Part shown: in pieces, positions 42,815 to 51,817 of the stretch | How positions within the stretch are numbered: position 1 is the stretch's first letter | Layout of the letters: each line of letters starts with the position of its first letter | Assembly (NCBI RefSeq): GCF_000463075.2 | Contig: NZ_AVAQ01000004.1 | Coordinates: 1 to 64,000 of the forward strand | Reading direction: 5' to 3' | Length of the DNA: 64,000 nucleotides | Origin: Lactiplantibacillus plantarum EGD-AQ4 | Lineage (GTDB): Bacteria; Bacillota; Bacilli; Lactobacillales; Lactobacillaceae | Notes under the pieces: model-generated | What the model saw: the letters and a program-made list of their open reading frames with translations, nothing else | Database searches by the model: none | What the model was told of the DNA's origin: nothing | Position numbers and translations under genes: made by a program

Positions 42815-44371
42815 TTGGCAAAAACGGATACCGCGTCTTTCGATTCCATTTTGGTATTGGATTTCGGTAGTCAGTACAATCAATTGATTACCCGGCGCAT
42901 TCGTGATTTCGGCGTTTATTCGGAACTACTTCCGAACACGATTACCGCTGAAGAAATCAAGGCCCGTCACCCGAAAGGTATTATCTTTTCAGGTGGCCCC
43001 AACAGTGTTTACGATGATGGCGCCTTTCGGGTTGACCCGGAGATTTTCAACTTGGGCTTACCAATCTTGGGAATCTGTTACGGGATGCAACTGATGACTT
43101 ACACGCTTGCGGGCGGGAAGGTCGAATCAGCTGATAACCGTGAATACGGCAAGGCAAACATCAACGTGACGAGTGACTCGGCAACCTTGTTCAAGGATAC
43201 GCCAGCTGAACAGTCAGTGTGGATGAGTCATGGTGACTTGGTAACCCAAGCCCCAGATGGCTTTGACGTGGTGGCAACTTCTAAGAACTGTCCAATTGCG
43301 GCAATTCAAGATGTTGACCGGAAGTTGTATGGGATTCAATTCCATGCAGAAGTTCGGAACACTGATTACGGTAATGATATTCTACGGCACTTTGCGTTTG
43401 ACGTTTGCCAAGCTGAAGCCAACTGGTCAATGGACGATTTCATTGACATGCAGATTGAAAAGATCCGCGCAGAAGTTGGCGACAAGAAGGTCTTATTAGG
43501 CCTTTCTGGCGGGGTGGACTCGAGCGTGGTTGGTGTGCTCTTGCACAAGGCAATCGGCACCCAATTAACGAGTATCTTCGTGGACCACGGTTTGTTACGG
43601 AAGGGCGAAGCTGACCAAGTGATGGCGAGCCTGGAAGGTAAATTCGGTCTGAACATCATCAAAGTTGATGCCAAGGACCGTTTCTTGAGCAAACTCGCTG
43701 GTGTCAGTGATCCTGAACGGAAACGTAAGATTATTGGTAACGAATTTATCCAAGTGTTCGACGAAGAAGCCACCAAGTTACACGGGATGGAATTCCTTGC
43801 GCAAGGAACGCTCTACACCGATGTTATCGAAAGTGGGACTTCCACGGCACAAACGATCAAATCACACCATAACGTTGGTGGGTTGCCAGAAGACATGCAG
43901 TTCAAGTTGATTGAACCGCTCCGGACGCTCTTCAAGGACGAAGCACGGGAACTCGGCGAAAAGCTAGGTATGCCGTCTGACCTCGTTTGGCGGCAACCAT
44001 TCCCAGGTCCCGGCCTCGGCATTCGGGTCATCGGAGAAATCACGGAAGATAAGCTAGAAATCGTCCGCGATAGTGACTTCATTTTACGTGATGAAATCAA
44101 AAAGGCCGGCTTAGACCGCGATATCTGGCAATACTTCACCGTTTTACCAGGCATCAAGTCAGTCGGCGTCATGGGTGACGGCCGGACTTACGACTACACA
44201 GTCGGTATTCGTGCCGTAACCTCAATCGACGGCATGACCGCCGACTTCGCACGAATCCCATGGGATGTCTTGCAAAAGATTTCCGTCCGGATCGTCAATG
44301 AAGTCGACCACGTCAACCGCATCGTGTATGATGTGACGAGCAAGCCGCCTTCGACGATCGAGTGGGAGTAG
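42815..44371 (+). CDS. guaA: GMP synthase (glutamine-hydrolysing)
   Basis: The 518-residue product has a class I glutamine amidotransferase domain ([16 protein letters not shown], catalytic Cys in [10 protein letters not shown], His/Glu in GIQFHAEV). The ATP-pyrophosphatase domain follows ([17 protein letters not shown]), then a dimerisation domain ending [16 protein letters not shown]. It converts XMP to GMP. TTG 42815 follows AAGGAG by 8 bases; a GTG at 42806 lies inside that site. No purine riboswitch is seen in the short leader. A terminator follows. Confidence 0.97.
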   Translation: MAKTDTASFDSILVLDFGSQYNQLITRRIRDFGVYSELLPNTITAEEIKARHPKGIIFSGGPNSVYDDGAFRVDPEIFNLGLPILGICYGMQLMTYTLAGGKVESADNREYGKANINVTSDSATLFKDTPAEQSVWMSHGDLVTQAPDGFDVVATSKNCPIAAIQDVDRKLYGIQFHAEVRNTDYGNDILRHFAFDVCQAEANWSMDDFIDMQIEKIRAEVGDKKVLLGLSGGVDSSVVGVLLHKAIGTQLTSIFVDHGLLRKGEADQVMASLEGKFGLNIIKVDAKDRFLSKLAGVSDPERKRKIIGNEFIQVFDEEATKLHGMEFLAQGTLYTDVIESGTSTAQTIKSHHNVGGLPEDMQFKLIEPLRTLFKDEARELGEKLGMPSDLVWRQPFPGPGLGIRVIGEITEDKLEIVRDSDFILRDEIKKAGLDRDIWQYFTVLPGIKSVGVMGDGRTYDYTVGIRAVTSIDGMTADFARIPWDVLQKISVRIVNEVDHVNRIVYDVTSKPPSTIEWE

Positions 44372-44436
44372 CCCCCACAGTTGTTTTTAACAAGCTAGAT
44401 ATTGGATTGTTATCAATGAGGCAATCCACTTTGATG

Positions 44437-44480
44437 GACGATAAGTTTCTTTTTCGGTAAAGAGGCTTATCGTCCTTTTT
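44437..44480 (+). terminator. Terminator of guaA
   Basis: GGACGATAAG and CTTATCGTCC arms with an inner CTTT/AAAG pairing, then TTTTT. Confidence 0.9.
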
Positions 44481-44685
44481 AGTCACAATCTTGCATCTGG
44501 TTATGTGGCTTGAGCAATTTCTTAGCACGGATGAGGCTTGATCGGTCAATGATCGCGATGAATAAAGCTTTAGCTCGCAGTGGAAGTGTCCTGCATTAAA
44601 GAATGTAAATCATTTTTTACAAAATGTCGCAGTAGTGTTTGTCGGTTTCCAGAATAATCGTTAAGTAAGAAAGGCGGTAGTATCG

Positions 44686-45006
44686 GTGTTTAAAGTTGAG
44701 TTTAATCATGCGGTCGAAATGAATGTTGTTCCGACGACTTCAGCAGTGGATGCGTTAAAGGAACTGATGGATTATCATCACGTGACGCAATCAGAACTTG
44801 CCATGCACATTGCCATCTCGCAAAAGCAGCTTTCGTTTATCTTGAATCGGCGTGCTTACATGAGCATTGATGTGGCGCGTAAAATTGAACGTGCCACGGG
44901 TTTGAGTGCTAAGTGGCTGCTCCAACTGGATTTTAATTATCAGTTTGCCCATTATGAGCCTGAAGATGATGATGGCGTGAAACGGTTTAGTTGGGCGAAG
45001 TCTTAG
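44686..45006 (+). CDS. HigA-like XRE antitoxin without partner
   Basis: The 106-residue product resembles HigA/VapI antitoxins: an N-terminal extension, then the HTH (VTQSELAMHIAISQKQLSFILNRRAYMSIDVARKIERATGL) and the LLQLDFNYQFAHYE end common to the family. No HigB toxin frame lies next to it. GTG 44686 follows AAAGGCGG. It may be a free-standing regulator or a relic of a toxin-antitoxin pair. Confidence 0.75.
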   Translation: MFKVEFNHAVEMNVVPTTSAVDALKELMDYHHVTQSELAMHIAISQKQLSFILNRRAYMSIDVARKIERATGLSAKWLLQLDFNYQFAHYEPEDDDGVKRFSWAKS

Positions 45007-45212
45007 GGTAACTCATTGTAGTGAATGACTGATTGCTGTTGTTTTGATAGAAAAGCATGTCGTTGATTGATTGGTGTTGATGAAAAATTAACGACAGAAT
45101 TTGAAATGTGTCCATAATCATACAACTATTGCTTTACTTCTTTGCAGTAGAGATTTAGAATTCATCAAAACAGCATGCTATTCATAAACAATTTACCTGA
45201 AAGAAGAAAATA

Positions 45213-45574
45213 ATGAGTAGGGTCGAAGCGTTAAGCCAACATGTAAAAGAAGTAGGTGCTGTTACGGTAGCAGAATGTCCAATGTCGCAGAAACGAACTT
45301 TTGGTATGAAGCGAGCCCAATCTTTTTGAAGTGCTTGGGATATGACTATGCTAAGTATTACTTTAAGGGTATTTTCAATGGATCTTATAACCGCTTTGAT
45401 TCCGTTTTGATTCTGATGAGGCGCATTGGGCATTCATTATTGAGGCACGTCATTTAATTTCTGCCATACCACCAGGAAATCTAACAGGATGAAACTTGGC
45501 ATCGTGATGGGCAAGCACTAAATGAATTTACTCGTGCGAAATATGATAAGTTAAAGCAAATTCGAAAGGAGTAA
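45213..45574 (+). pseudogene. Frameshifted gene remnant, unknown family
   Basis: Four reading-frame pieces join into one plausible protein. They are MSRVEALSQHVKEVGAVTVA (frame of 45213), NVAETNFWYEASPIF followed by LGYDYAKYYFKGIFNGSYN (frame of 45275), DSDEAHWAFIIEARHLISA (about 45408 on), and DETWHRDGQALNEFTRAKYD ending at TAA 45574. Each switch needs a one- or two-base indel, and all stretches have coding character. A GAAAGAAG ribosome binding site precedes 45213. Only about 120 residues would be restored. The family was not recognised. Confidence 0.65.
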
Positions 45575-45586
45575 GCGTAATTAATC

Positions 45587-48400
45587 ATGACTGTAAGGAA
45601 AATGAGATTGAACCAACAAACAAATACGCCTGTGGTTGATTTAGCATCGCCATTAAAGTTTACGTGGCAAGTTGATGTGCCACAAGAAGCCTATTTAATC
45701 ACTATTTATGATTATCAACAAAACTTAATTTGGACAAGTGGATGGTACAAAGAAGAGTGCACAATCAACCAATCCTTTAGTGAACTACCGCTTGCGCTTG
45801 AAACAATTTATACATGGGATGTTAAAGTCAGAACGCACTCAGGTAAGATCGTGCAGTCGAATCAGAAGAAGTTTATAACAGCTGCTGATTTCTCGAAAGC
45901 CACTTTTATCACAGCTGATAAAGAATCAGCAATGTTAAAATTCACTTATTCTTTTGAAGTAGAATCGACTAAAGAGGTATCCTTTGCAACTGCCTATGTC
46001 AGTGCCTTGGGTGCGTATCGCTTATTAGTCAACGGTAACAATGCTTTCCAAAGTAATGCTGGTGAGGAAGCAATACTTAATCCTGGATGGACTGATTATC
46101 ATGACCAATTAAATTATCAAGCAGTTGATATTACTGCTGAAATTAGTCACAATAATGAGTTGCAACTATTGGTAGGAAAGGGTTGGTTTGCGGGGAGAAT
46201 TTCTCAAAATTCGGATTATGAATCGTTATTCAAAAATGGTCATAAACAACTGTCGGTTATTGCCAAGGTCGTGATTCATTTTACAGATGGCGAGCAGAAA
46301 GTAATCTCTACAACGCCTCAGCAATGGCGAGTAGCGACTTCACGTAAATTTATCGAGAATGATATTTACGACGGTGAAAGGGTTGATTACCAGTATCCAG
46401 CTTTTGAAATGCTTAATAATGCCATTGCGGCTGATCTTGATCAAAGTAGTGTTCGACAAAGACTTAATCCCGAGAACGGTACTCAGGTATGGTTACTCAA
46501 AAGTAATGCAAACAAGCCGCAAAAGGTAGTTAGCTATGATCGTCAAGTAGTTATTAACGATGAACGCTATCCGTTAGGGAAAGTTGAAACTAATGAGCTA
46601 GTCTCCCCTCATAAATGGGAAGTGAATAATCATAAACAGTTGTTATTCGACTTTGGGCAAAATATGGCGGCTACTGTCCAAGTTGTCTTTCATTCGCTTA
46701 CCAACCAGAATAACGAAATTGAGCTTAAGACAGGTGAAATCTTGAATGACGGCCTTGGCAATATCGCTGATGGGACAGGAAGTGATGGCCCACGCTATAC
46801 CTTGCATCGACGTAATCTCAATTCAGAAGTTAACGGACCAGAACGTTCCTCTGAACAGCTGATTGTTAACGATCAGGAAACGCATACTTTCCTTGCACGG
46901 TTTACATTTCATGGATTTCGATATATTGAAGCTTCAAGTAAGTATCCAGTCATCATTGATTCTATTAACCAGGTACCGCTCAGCTCAACACCAGATCGCA
47001 CCAGTAGCTTAACAACTAATAACAAAAAACTGAACCGGCTTATTGAAAATATTCAATATGGAACTCAATCTAATTACTTATCTATCCCAACGGATTCGCC
47101 TAATCGGTCTGAGCGAGCTGGCTGGACTGCTGATACTCAGGTCTTTTCTAAAAGCGGGTTAATGGCTTTTGACAGTACAGCTTTTTTGACAGCATATCTG
47201 AAGAATATTAATTCTGCGACACCGGATAATTTATATCGTAGTATCATTCCACAGTCATTTAATTCTAAATTAGCTAATATAATCGCTGCTGGGTGGTCGG
47301 ATATTGGCATTATTTTGCCCTGGCGTTTATACCAACAAACTGGGGATATCGCTTATCTGAAGAATAATTTTGAAGCAATGCACAATTTTATGAAAAAGAT
47401 TGGCCCACTAGACAGTTTGAAAATGGAATATAATCAGAATTTATTTGGCGATTGGTTAAGCTATGCGCCAGCATCTACGCAGTATATTGACTTAATTTAC
47501 CGTGCATATACTGCACAAATTATGATTCAGGTTTCTGATTTGTTGCAACGACCCAAATTAGGACAACAATACCGTCAATTAAATCAATTAATCAAAAAGC
47601 ATATTCAGCAAAAATATGTTCGGCGAAGCGCCAGTGGTGAGTTTATATTATTGACCCGGACTGCGGATCAAGTTGACCAATCATTTCATGGATATCGGTT
47701 TGTTGATAATAGTCAAACGGGATTACTGTGGTTTTTAAAACTCCATTTTTATCGTTCGAATGAGGAACGAGATGCAGCTGTTAAGTCATTGGAAAAAGTC
47801 ATCGATAATAAAGGCCAAAAGATTAATCCTGATTTACCGGAAAAGTCTTTAGCGGTTGGTTTTCTGGGCATTAATGTTTTGTTACCAGTATTGACTGATT
47901 TTGGGCTAGCTGATCAGGCGTATGACCTATTACTAAGTAATCAAAATCCTTCTTGGTTATTAGCGGTTGATAATGGCGCAACTACGGTATGGGAACGATG
48001 GGATTCTTATACGAAAGAAAAGGGAATTTCACCAACGACGATGAACTCATATAATCATTATGCTTATGGGTCGATTATGGAATGGCTGTACCAATATGTG
48101 TTAGGAGTTAAAAGTGATCCTTCAAACCACCAAATTATAGTGTCACCACACATTGATCGTGGCAATTTATATAATGCGGAAGAACGTATTGACACAGTTC
48201 AAGGAGCAGTAAATACTGTTTTTGGAAAAGTTAAAATCAATTGGCATTCAAGTCATAAACGACTTAAGAAATTAGTCATTACTGTCCCCGAAAATGTGAA
48301 ATCAAAGCTAATCTTGCTAAAGAAAGATCAGGAAGCATTAGGACTTTCAAAGGGTGAGATAGACCTGTTGCCAGGTGAAAACGACTTTGCTGCAAATTGA
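45587..48400 (+). CDS. Alpha-L-rhamnosidase, GH78
   Basis: The 937-residue product follows the GH78 plan: beta-sandwich N-domains (residues ~1-390; ALGAYRLLVNGNNAF, LLFDFGQNMAATVQVVF), then an (alpha/alpha)6 barrel (~460-810; IPTDSPNRSERAGWTADTQVF with the catalytic acidic residues, AAGWSDIGIILPWRLY, TTVWERWDSY), and a C-terminal beta domain. No signal peptide, so it would act on rhamnosides taken up by the cell. The gene is more AT-rich than coaA/guaA next door and follows a pseudogene, which suggests a horizontally acquired patch. The ribosome binding site (AAGGAG) is unusually far (about 15 bases). Confidence 0.88.
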   Translation: MTVRKMRLNQQTNTPVVDLASPLKFTWQVDVPQEAYLITIYDYQQNLIWTSGWYKEECTINQSFSELPLALETIYTWDVKVRTHSGKIVQSNQKKFITAADFSKATFITADKESAMLKFTYSFEVESTKEVSFATAYVSALGAYRLLVNGNNAFQSNAGEEAILNPGWTDYHDQLNYQAVDITAEISHNNELQLLVGKGWFAGRISQNSDYESLFKNGHKQLSVIAKVVIHFTDGEQKVISTTPQQWRVATSRKFIENDIYDGERVDYQYPAFEMLNNAIAADLDQSSVRQRLNPENGTQVWLLKSNANKPQKVVSYDRQVVINDERYPLGKVETNELVSPHKWEVNNHKQLLFDFGQNMAATVQVVFHSLTNQNNEIELKTGEILNDGLGNIADGTGSDGPRYTLHRRNLNSEVNGPERSSEQLIVNDQETHTFLARFTFHGFRYIEASSKYPVIIDSINQVPLSSTPDRTSSLTTNNKKLNRLIENIQYGTQSNYLSIPTDSPNRSERAGWTADTQVFSKSGLMAFDSTAFLTAYLKNINSATPDNLYRSIIPQSFNSKLANIIAAGWSDIGIILPWRLYQQTGDIAYLKNNFEAMHNFMKKIGPLDSLKMEYNQNLFGDWLSYAPASTQYIDLIYRAYTAQIMIQVSDLLQRPKLGQQYRQLNQLIKKHIQQKYVRRSASGEFILLTRTADQVDQSFHGYRFVDNSQTGLLWFLKLHFYRSNEERDAAVKSLEKVIDNKGQKINPDLPEKSLAVGFLGINVLLPVLTDFGLADQAYDLLLSNQNPSWLLAVDNGATTVWERWDSYTKEKGISPTTMNSYNHYAYGSIMEWLYQYVLGVKSDPSNHQIIVSPHIDRGNLYNAEERIDTVQGAVNTVFGKVKINWHSSHKRLKKLVITVPENVKSKLILLKKDQEALGLSKGEIDLLPGENDFAAN

Positions 48401-48523
48401 GACTGGTTAATTAAATGGCTGGTCGCGTCAGTTTTCGGCGCTTTCAAGACTAGTGCGGGAACTTGATAAGTGCGACACACGGGGTACAGAGACGTTTGCA
48501 GACAAATAAGTAGAAGAAGCGTT

Positions 48524-48575
48524 TATCCGTTTTTTACTCACTACATGCTATAAAGTGAGTAAAAAACGGATTTTT
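48524..48575 (+). terminator. Terminator of the rhamnosidase gene
   Basis: ATCCGTTTTTTACTCACT and its exact complement form an 18-bp stem, then TTTTT. Confidence 0.9.
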
Positions 48576-48631
48576 GTATTGAGGCCAATTGTATTAGAAT
48601 CCCCACGAAAGTAGCTGTATTGGTGGATTTA

Positions 48632-48672
48632 AAAAGCCTTACCCAGTAGTAAGACTACTCAGCAAGGCTTGA
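48632..48672 (-). terminator. Terminator of the 48744 membrane-protein gene
   Basis: AAGCCTT/AAGGCTT arms with inner AGTAGT/ACTACT; the flanking AAAAA gives a T-run on the minus strand. Confidence 0.8.
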
Positions 48673-48743
48673 AAAATAGAATAACCAGTTTATGTAACCG
48701 TAACTCAGTGATACTGGTGAGTGCGGCCTGGTTTAACCTTTAG

Positions 48744-49112
48744 TTATGCTTGTGGTTGGCTGAAGTGCTTTAACGTTGCTAAATATAAAGAGCCACCAAT
48801 AATTGTGATGATGCCGCCAACCCAACCTAAGAATGGGATAAGTGCGATTGCACCACCAACAATGAGTAACACGCCAGGTGCAGTATTAACGCGGTCGTCG
48901 CCCTTATAATAAATTAATGCAATGATTCCGAGTGCTAAAATAGCAATTTTCAAAATAGTTAGGAAACCTGCCGCGCCAGATGTGCCTGATACTGATCCAT
49001 TGGCTGCATCACTTAGGATACCACCAGCAATAAACCAGCCCCCGAATAATAAGATAATGCCGCCAACTAACCCAACAATTCCGTTAGTGAGCGCTAAGTT
49101 CTTTGACTTCAT
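48744..49112 (-). CDS. Small four-span membrane protein
   Basis: The 122-residue product is strongly hydrophobic with Gly-rich helices (NGIVGLVGGIILLFGGWFIA, ILKIAILALGIIALIYY, GVLLIVGGAIALIPFLGWVG, IITIIGGSLYLATL). The layout resembles DUF4064-type proteins, but that is not certain. GGGAGGAAC precedes the ATG. It is monocistronic. Confidence 0.7.
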   Translation of the reverse strand: MKSKNLALTNGIVGLVGGIILLFGGWFIAGGILSDAANGSVSGTSGAAGFLTILKIAILALGIIALIYYKGDDRVNTAPGVLLIVGGAIALIPFLGWVGGIITIIGGSLYLATLKHFSQPQA

Positions 49113-49490
49113 GTTGAAGTTCCTCCCTTTTTACAGCTTTTCATGTCGATCAGTTTATTGGACATATGTTGTTAAAGCCTATCCAAAATCTGGATATTCC
49201 AGGAAAGATAGTTTTACTTTTATATGAATGAACAAGGCTGATATCAAAATTGACAAGCACAATCTCCCCATGGTCGTGTTCGACAGTCTACGGATTGCCC
49301 AGCCCAACTCTTATGTATCAGTACATGGTCTTGTTCGTGATTGATGATTAGCGAGCACTAATTAAATCGGTTAATAATCGAGTCGAAAGTTAACAGTTGA
49401 ACGATTAGTTCAGATATAATGACTGCCGAATCGGATGGCTCTAATGGCTGATTAAAGTGCTGCCACACAATCCTGATAGCTGGTAGAATC
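49113..49490. other. Intergenic region without clear features
   Basis: No open frame with a ribosome binding site, and no strong hairpin with a T-run was seen. Confidence 0.5.
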
Positions 49491-49853
49491 TTATCGGCGT
49501 TCCCAGAAGATGATTGCCATCGCTACTCGGACTTGTTTTTGTTCTTCGGCTGTCAGCGCTTTGCCTTCGTACGTCATTGAATCTGCATTCGCGTCGAGAA
49601 ATTCTCGTAAGTCATTTGTGACCCATTTAGGACTATCATCCTTACCAAGCAGGTAGTCGGTGGTCACGTCATATAAATCCGCAATTTGCTTCAGCATATT
49701 CGAATCAGGTTCGTTGGTGCCATACTCATAGTTGGCGTAGCGCTGCATGCTACTCAACCCCAATTTCCTGGCGACCTCAGTTTTGGACCAGTTGCGATTA
49801 TCGCGAAGATTGATTAGTCTTTGAATAAAGCTGTTCTGTGTGTTGTCTGACAT
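49491..49853 (-). CDS. XRE-family transcriptional regulator
   Basis: The 120-residue product has a Cro/CI-type HTH at residues ~10-65 (RLINLRDNRNWSKTEVARKL, MQRYANYEYGTNEPDSNMLKQIADLYDVTTDYLLG). The C-terminal region is short, with LTAEEQKQVRVAMAIIFWER at the end, likely for oligomerisation. An AT-rich palindrome lies upstream. The target is unknown. Confidence 0.85.
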   Translation of the reverse strand: MSDNTQNSFIQRLINLRDNRNWSKTEVARKLGLSSMQRYANYEYGTNEPDSNMLKQIADLYDVTTDYLLGKDDSPKWVTNDLREFLDANADSMTYEGKALTAEEQKQVRVAMAIIFWERR

Positions 49854-50279
49854 GTCATAGTCTCCAATGAATGTATTGTATAATATTTAAACGTAAAATT
49901 TAGTTTTTTAAATGAAAAATTTAATAGAATGATTTAATTAAATAAATCATTTAAAATATAATTTTATTCATTAAGTATAATGCATTCGAGCGGTTAGAAC
50001 AAAAAAGATTGAAGTAAATGTGCGAATCAGATCAATATGCAGACATGAATTAGCATGGCGGCTCGTTCATATTAACAACCGTTAATTTATTCCGACTTCA
50101 GCTTGAACATGTCATAATGGCCAAGTTCGACCAATCCGCCTATCTTACTAGCGACAATCCATGTCTAAATTCCAAATTCGTGGTACGCTTATAACAATCA
50201 ATGGGGAGTAACAACTATCACTGACCTGTGTACCAATTTGCGCTAGGCTACAATCGAGTGAAGGAAAAGGGGACGTCAC
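49854..50279. other. AT-rich intergenic region with palindrome
   Basis: AATGATTTAATT...AAATAAATCATT (49928-49951) is an inverted repeat about 75 bases before the XRE start, so it is a candidate operator. Beyond ~50000 nothing was recognised apart from the CPBP ribosome binding site. Confidence 0.4.
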
Positions 50280-50978
50280 ATGCAAAATTCAAAACAGAAT
50301 CAAACTAATCGCGTAGTCAGTTGGTTGCTTAATGCCGCCAAATTAATTGGGTTATTCGTGCTATACCAATTGGCGATGATTCCGACGATGCTACCAAGCA
50401 TTATGCACAAGACGTCTGGAATTGGTGTTACTTTATCGGCACTGGCAAGTCTCGTCTTACTGGGGCTATTAATTTGGTGGCTAATTTGGTTGTACCGGCG
50501 CCAAACACCGATGGTCAGTCGGTTGCCACGGCCAACTCGACCAGTCTGGGGCTTAGTCGGAATGTTTGCCTTATTAGAGGTCGGTAATGTGCTCTCAGGA
50601 CTGGTCGTGCAACAGACGCCGGAGAACCAGGTGATCCTAGACAAGGTTTTCGCCACCAATCCGGTACTCAATGTGATTTTAATGGCACTACTGGCACCAA
50701 TTATTGAAGAGTTGATTTTTCGCGGGCTGATGTATCGGTGGTTGTTCCCACGTTTGACGAGTTGGGGAAGACTGGTGATTGCCGTTGCCTTTTCAAGCAT
50801 CCTGTTCGCATTGGCACACACGACGACGTTCAGTCCCGCAATTATCGCTTACTTGCCGATTGCCATCGTGCTCAATCTGACGTACGTCTGGTTTAATGAT
50901 ATTCGTTATAGTCTGGCATTTCATATTATTAATAATTCAGTCGCCGTGATTGGGATGTTTGTGCTACTGTCTCACTAG
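50280..50978 (+). CDS. CPBP-family intramembrane metalloprotease (Abi)
   Basis: The 232-residue product has about six to seven helices and the CPBP motifs: LAPIIEELIFRGLMYRWL (motif 1, EExxxR) and ILFALAHTT (motif 2 His), then FHIINNSVAV (motif 3 His/Asn). Family members cleave within membranes; in lactobacilli relatives sit near bacteriocin loci as immunity-like proteins, but no bacteriocin gene was recognised here. GAAGGAAAAGGGG precedes the ATG. Confidence 0.88.
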   Translation: MQNSKQNQTNRVVSWLLNAAKLIGLFVLYQLAMIPTMLPSIMHKTSGIGVTLSALASLVLLGLLIWWLIWLYRRQTPMVSRLPRPTRPVWGLVGMFALLEVGNVLSGLVVQQTPENQVILDKVFATNPVLNVILMALLAPIIEELIFRGLMYRWLFPRLTSWGRLVIAVAFSSILFALAHTTTFSPAIIAYLPIAIVLNLTYVWFNDIRYSLAFHIINNSVAVIGMFVLLSH

Positions 50979-51016
50979 CCTGTATTGTAAGATAATCATC
51001 GTGATGAATGAGTATT

Positions 51017-51057
51017 AAAAAATCGTTATTGCTTTTTGGAGCAGTAGCGATTTTTTT
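51017..51057 (+). terminator. Terminator of the CPBP gene
   Basis: AAAATCGTTATTGCT pairs with AGCAGTAGCGATTTT (G-U pairs), then a T-run. Confidence 0.85.
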
Positions 51058-51179
51058 GCCGAATTCTTGTCGAATCATAGCTTGTTTGGCCCGACGTAAA
51101 CGGTAAACAAGTGGCTGTCAAAGCATGTAACGGAACTGTACAATGAACGTAAATCAATTCGAAAGTGGAGGAGTCATCG

Positions 51180-51323
51180 ATGAAGTTATTGCAGACTAAG
51201 CATGTCACAATCAGTATTGAGAGGACTAGTTTGAAGGAGAAAATCGAAGGCTTGATTTTTTTGGGATTATTAGTCGCTTTAGTGATGTGGTGGAAAAAAG
51301 GTTCAAAATCGCAATCCTGCTAA
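51180..51323 (+). CDS. 47-residue single-span membrane peptide
   Basis: GTGGAGGAG lies 8 bases before the ATG, a very good ribosome binding site. The product starts MKLLQTKHVTISIERTSLKE and has one hydrophobic helix GLIFLGLLVALVMWW (residues ~24-38) followed by KKGSKSQSC. A small membrane protein, regulator or peptide toxin are all possible; no double-glycine leader or lanthionine pattern was seen. It is followed by a strong hairpin at 51589. Confidence 0.6.
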   Translation: MKLLQTKHVTISIERTSLKEKIEGLIFLGLLVALVMWWKKGSKSQSC

Positions 51324-51588
51324 GGGCGGTCGTGTTGCGTTAATAGCGCTTGGTCATTTCAAAAACTGAAATACGCTACCAGACCTTTTTTAGTTGTGGC
51401 TTCAGCTAAATGATACCGAGAAAGCAATGCATGACTTGAATCCGAGGTAATTTAGTTGTCATAAATCATTAAACGAAAGCGGATGATCTGTCCAGCAGCT
51501 TGAATTAAGCAGTATTCAGAAGTTGCAGCTAAGTATTTGCCGTTATTGTCAGATGAAAAATCAGAAGTAGCTAGCCATTCATAAATCA

Positions 51589-51634
51589 AGTACCGTTCTA
51601 GTTCACAATTGTTAATTAGAACGGTACTTTTATA
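51589..51634 (+). terminator. Hairpin/terminator in the gap before the CAP protein
   Basis: AAGTACCGTTCTA and TAGAACGGTACTT form a 13-bp perfect stem with a 16-base loop, then TTATAG. The gap 51324-51817 is otherwise without a convincing gene; a -10 TATAAT (51781-51786) precedes the next one. Confidence 0.6.
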
Positions 51635-51817
51635 GTATAAACTAATACTACTATTCACAACGATGCTGCTTGAAAGACACACCAGCAAATCGAATCCACC
51701 GCCGCCATTCAGCGCCAATGCTTAACCAAACTGTTCAAATTTAGTCATAAACGTAACCTACCAAAATAGGCACAATGGTTTATAATAATATTTATACTAA
51801 CTTATTGGAGTGAGTTT

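Noticed and set aside
51452-51718. 88-codon minus-strand frame
   Set aside because: TTG start without ribosome binding site; it runs through the 51589 hairpin.
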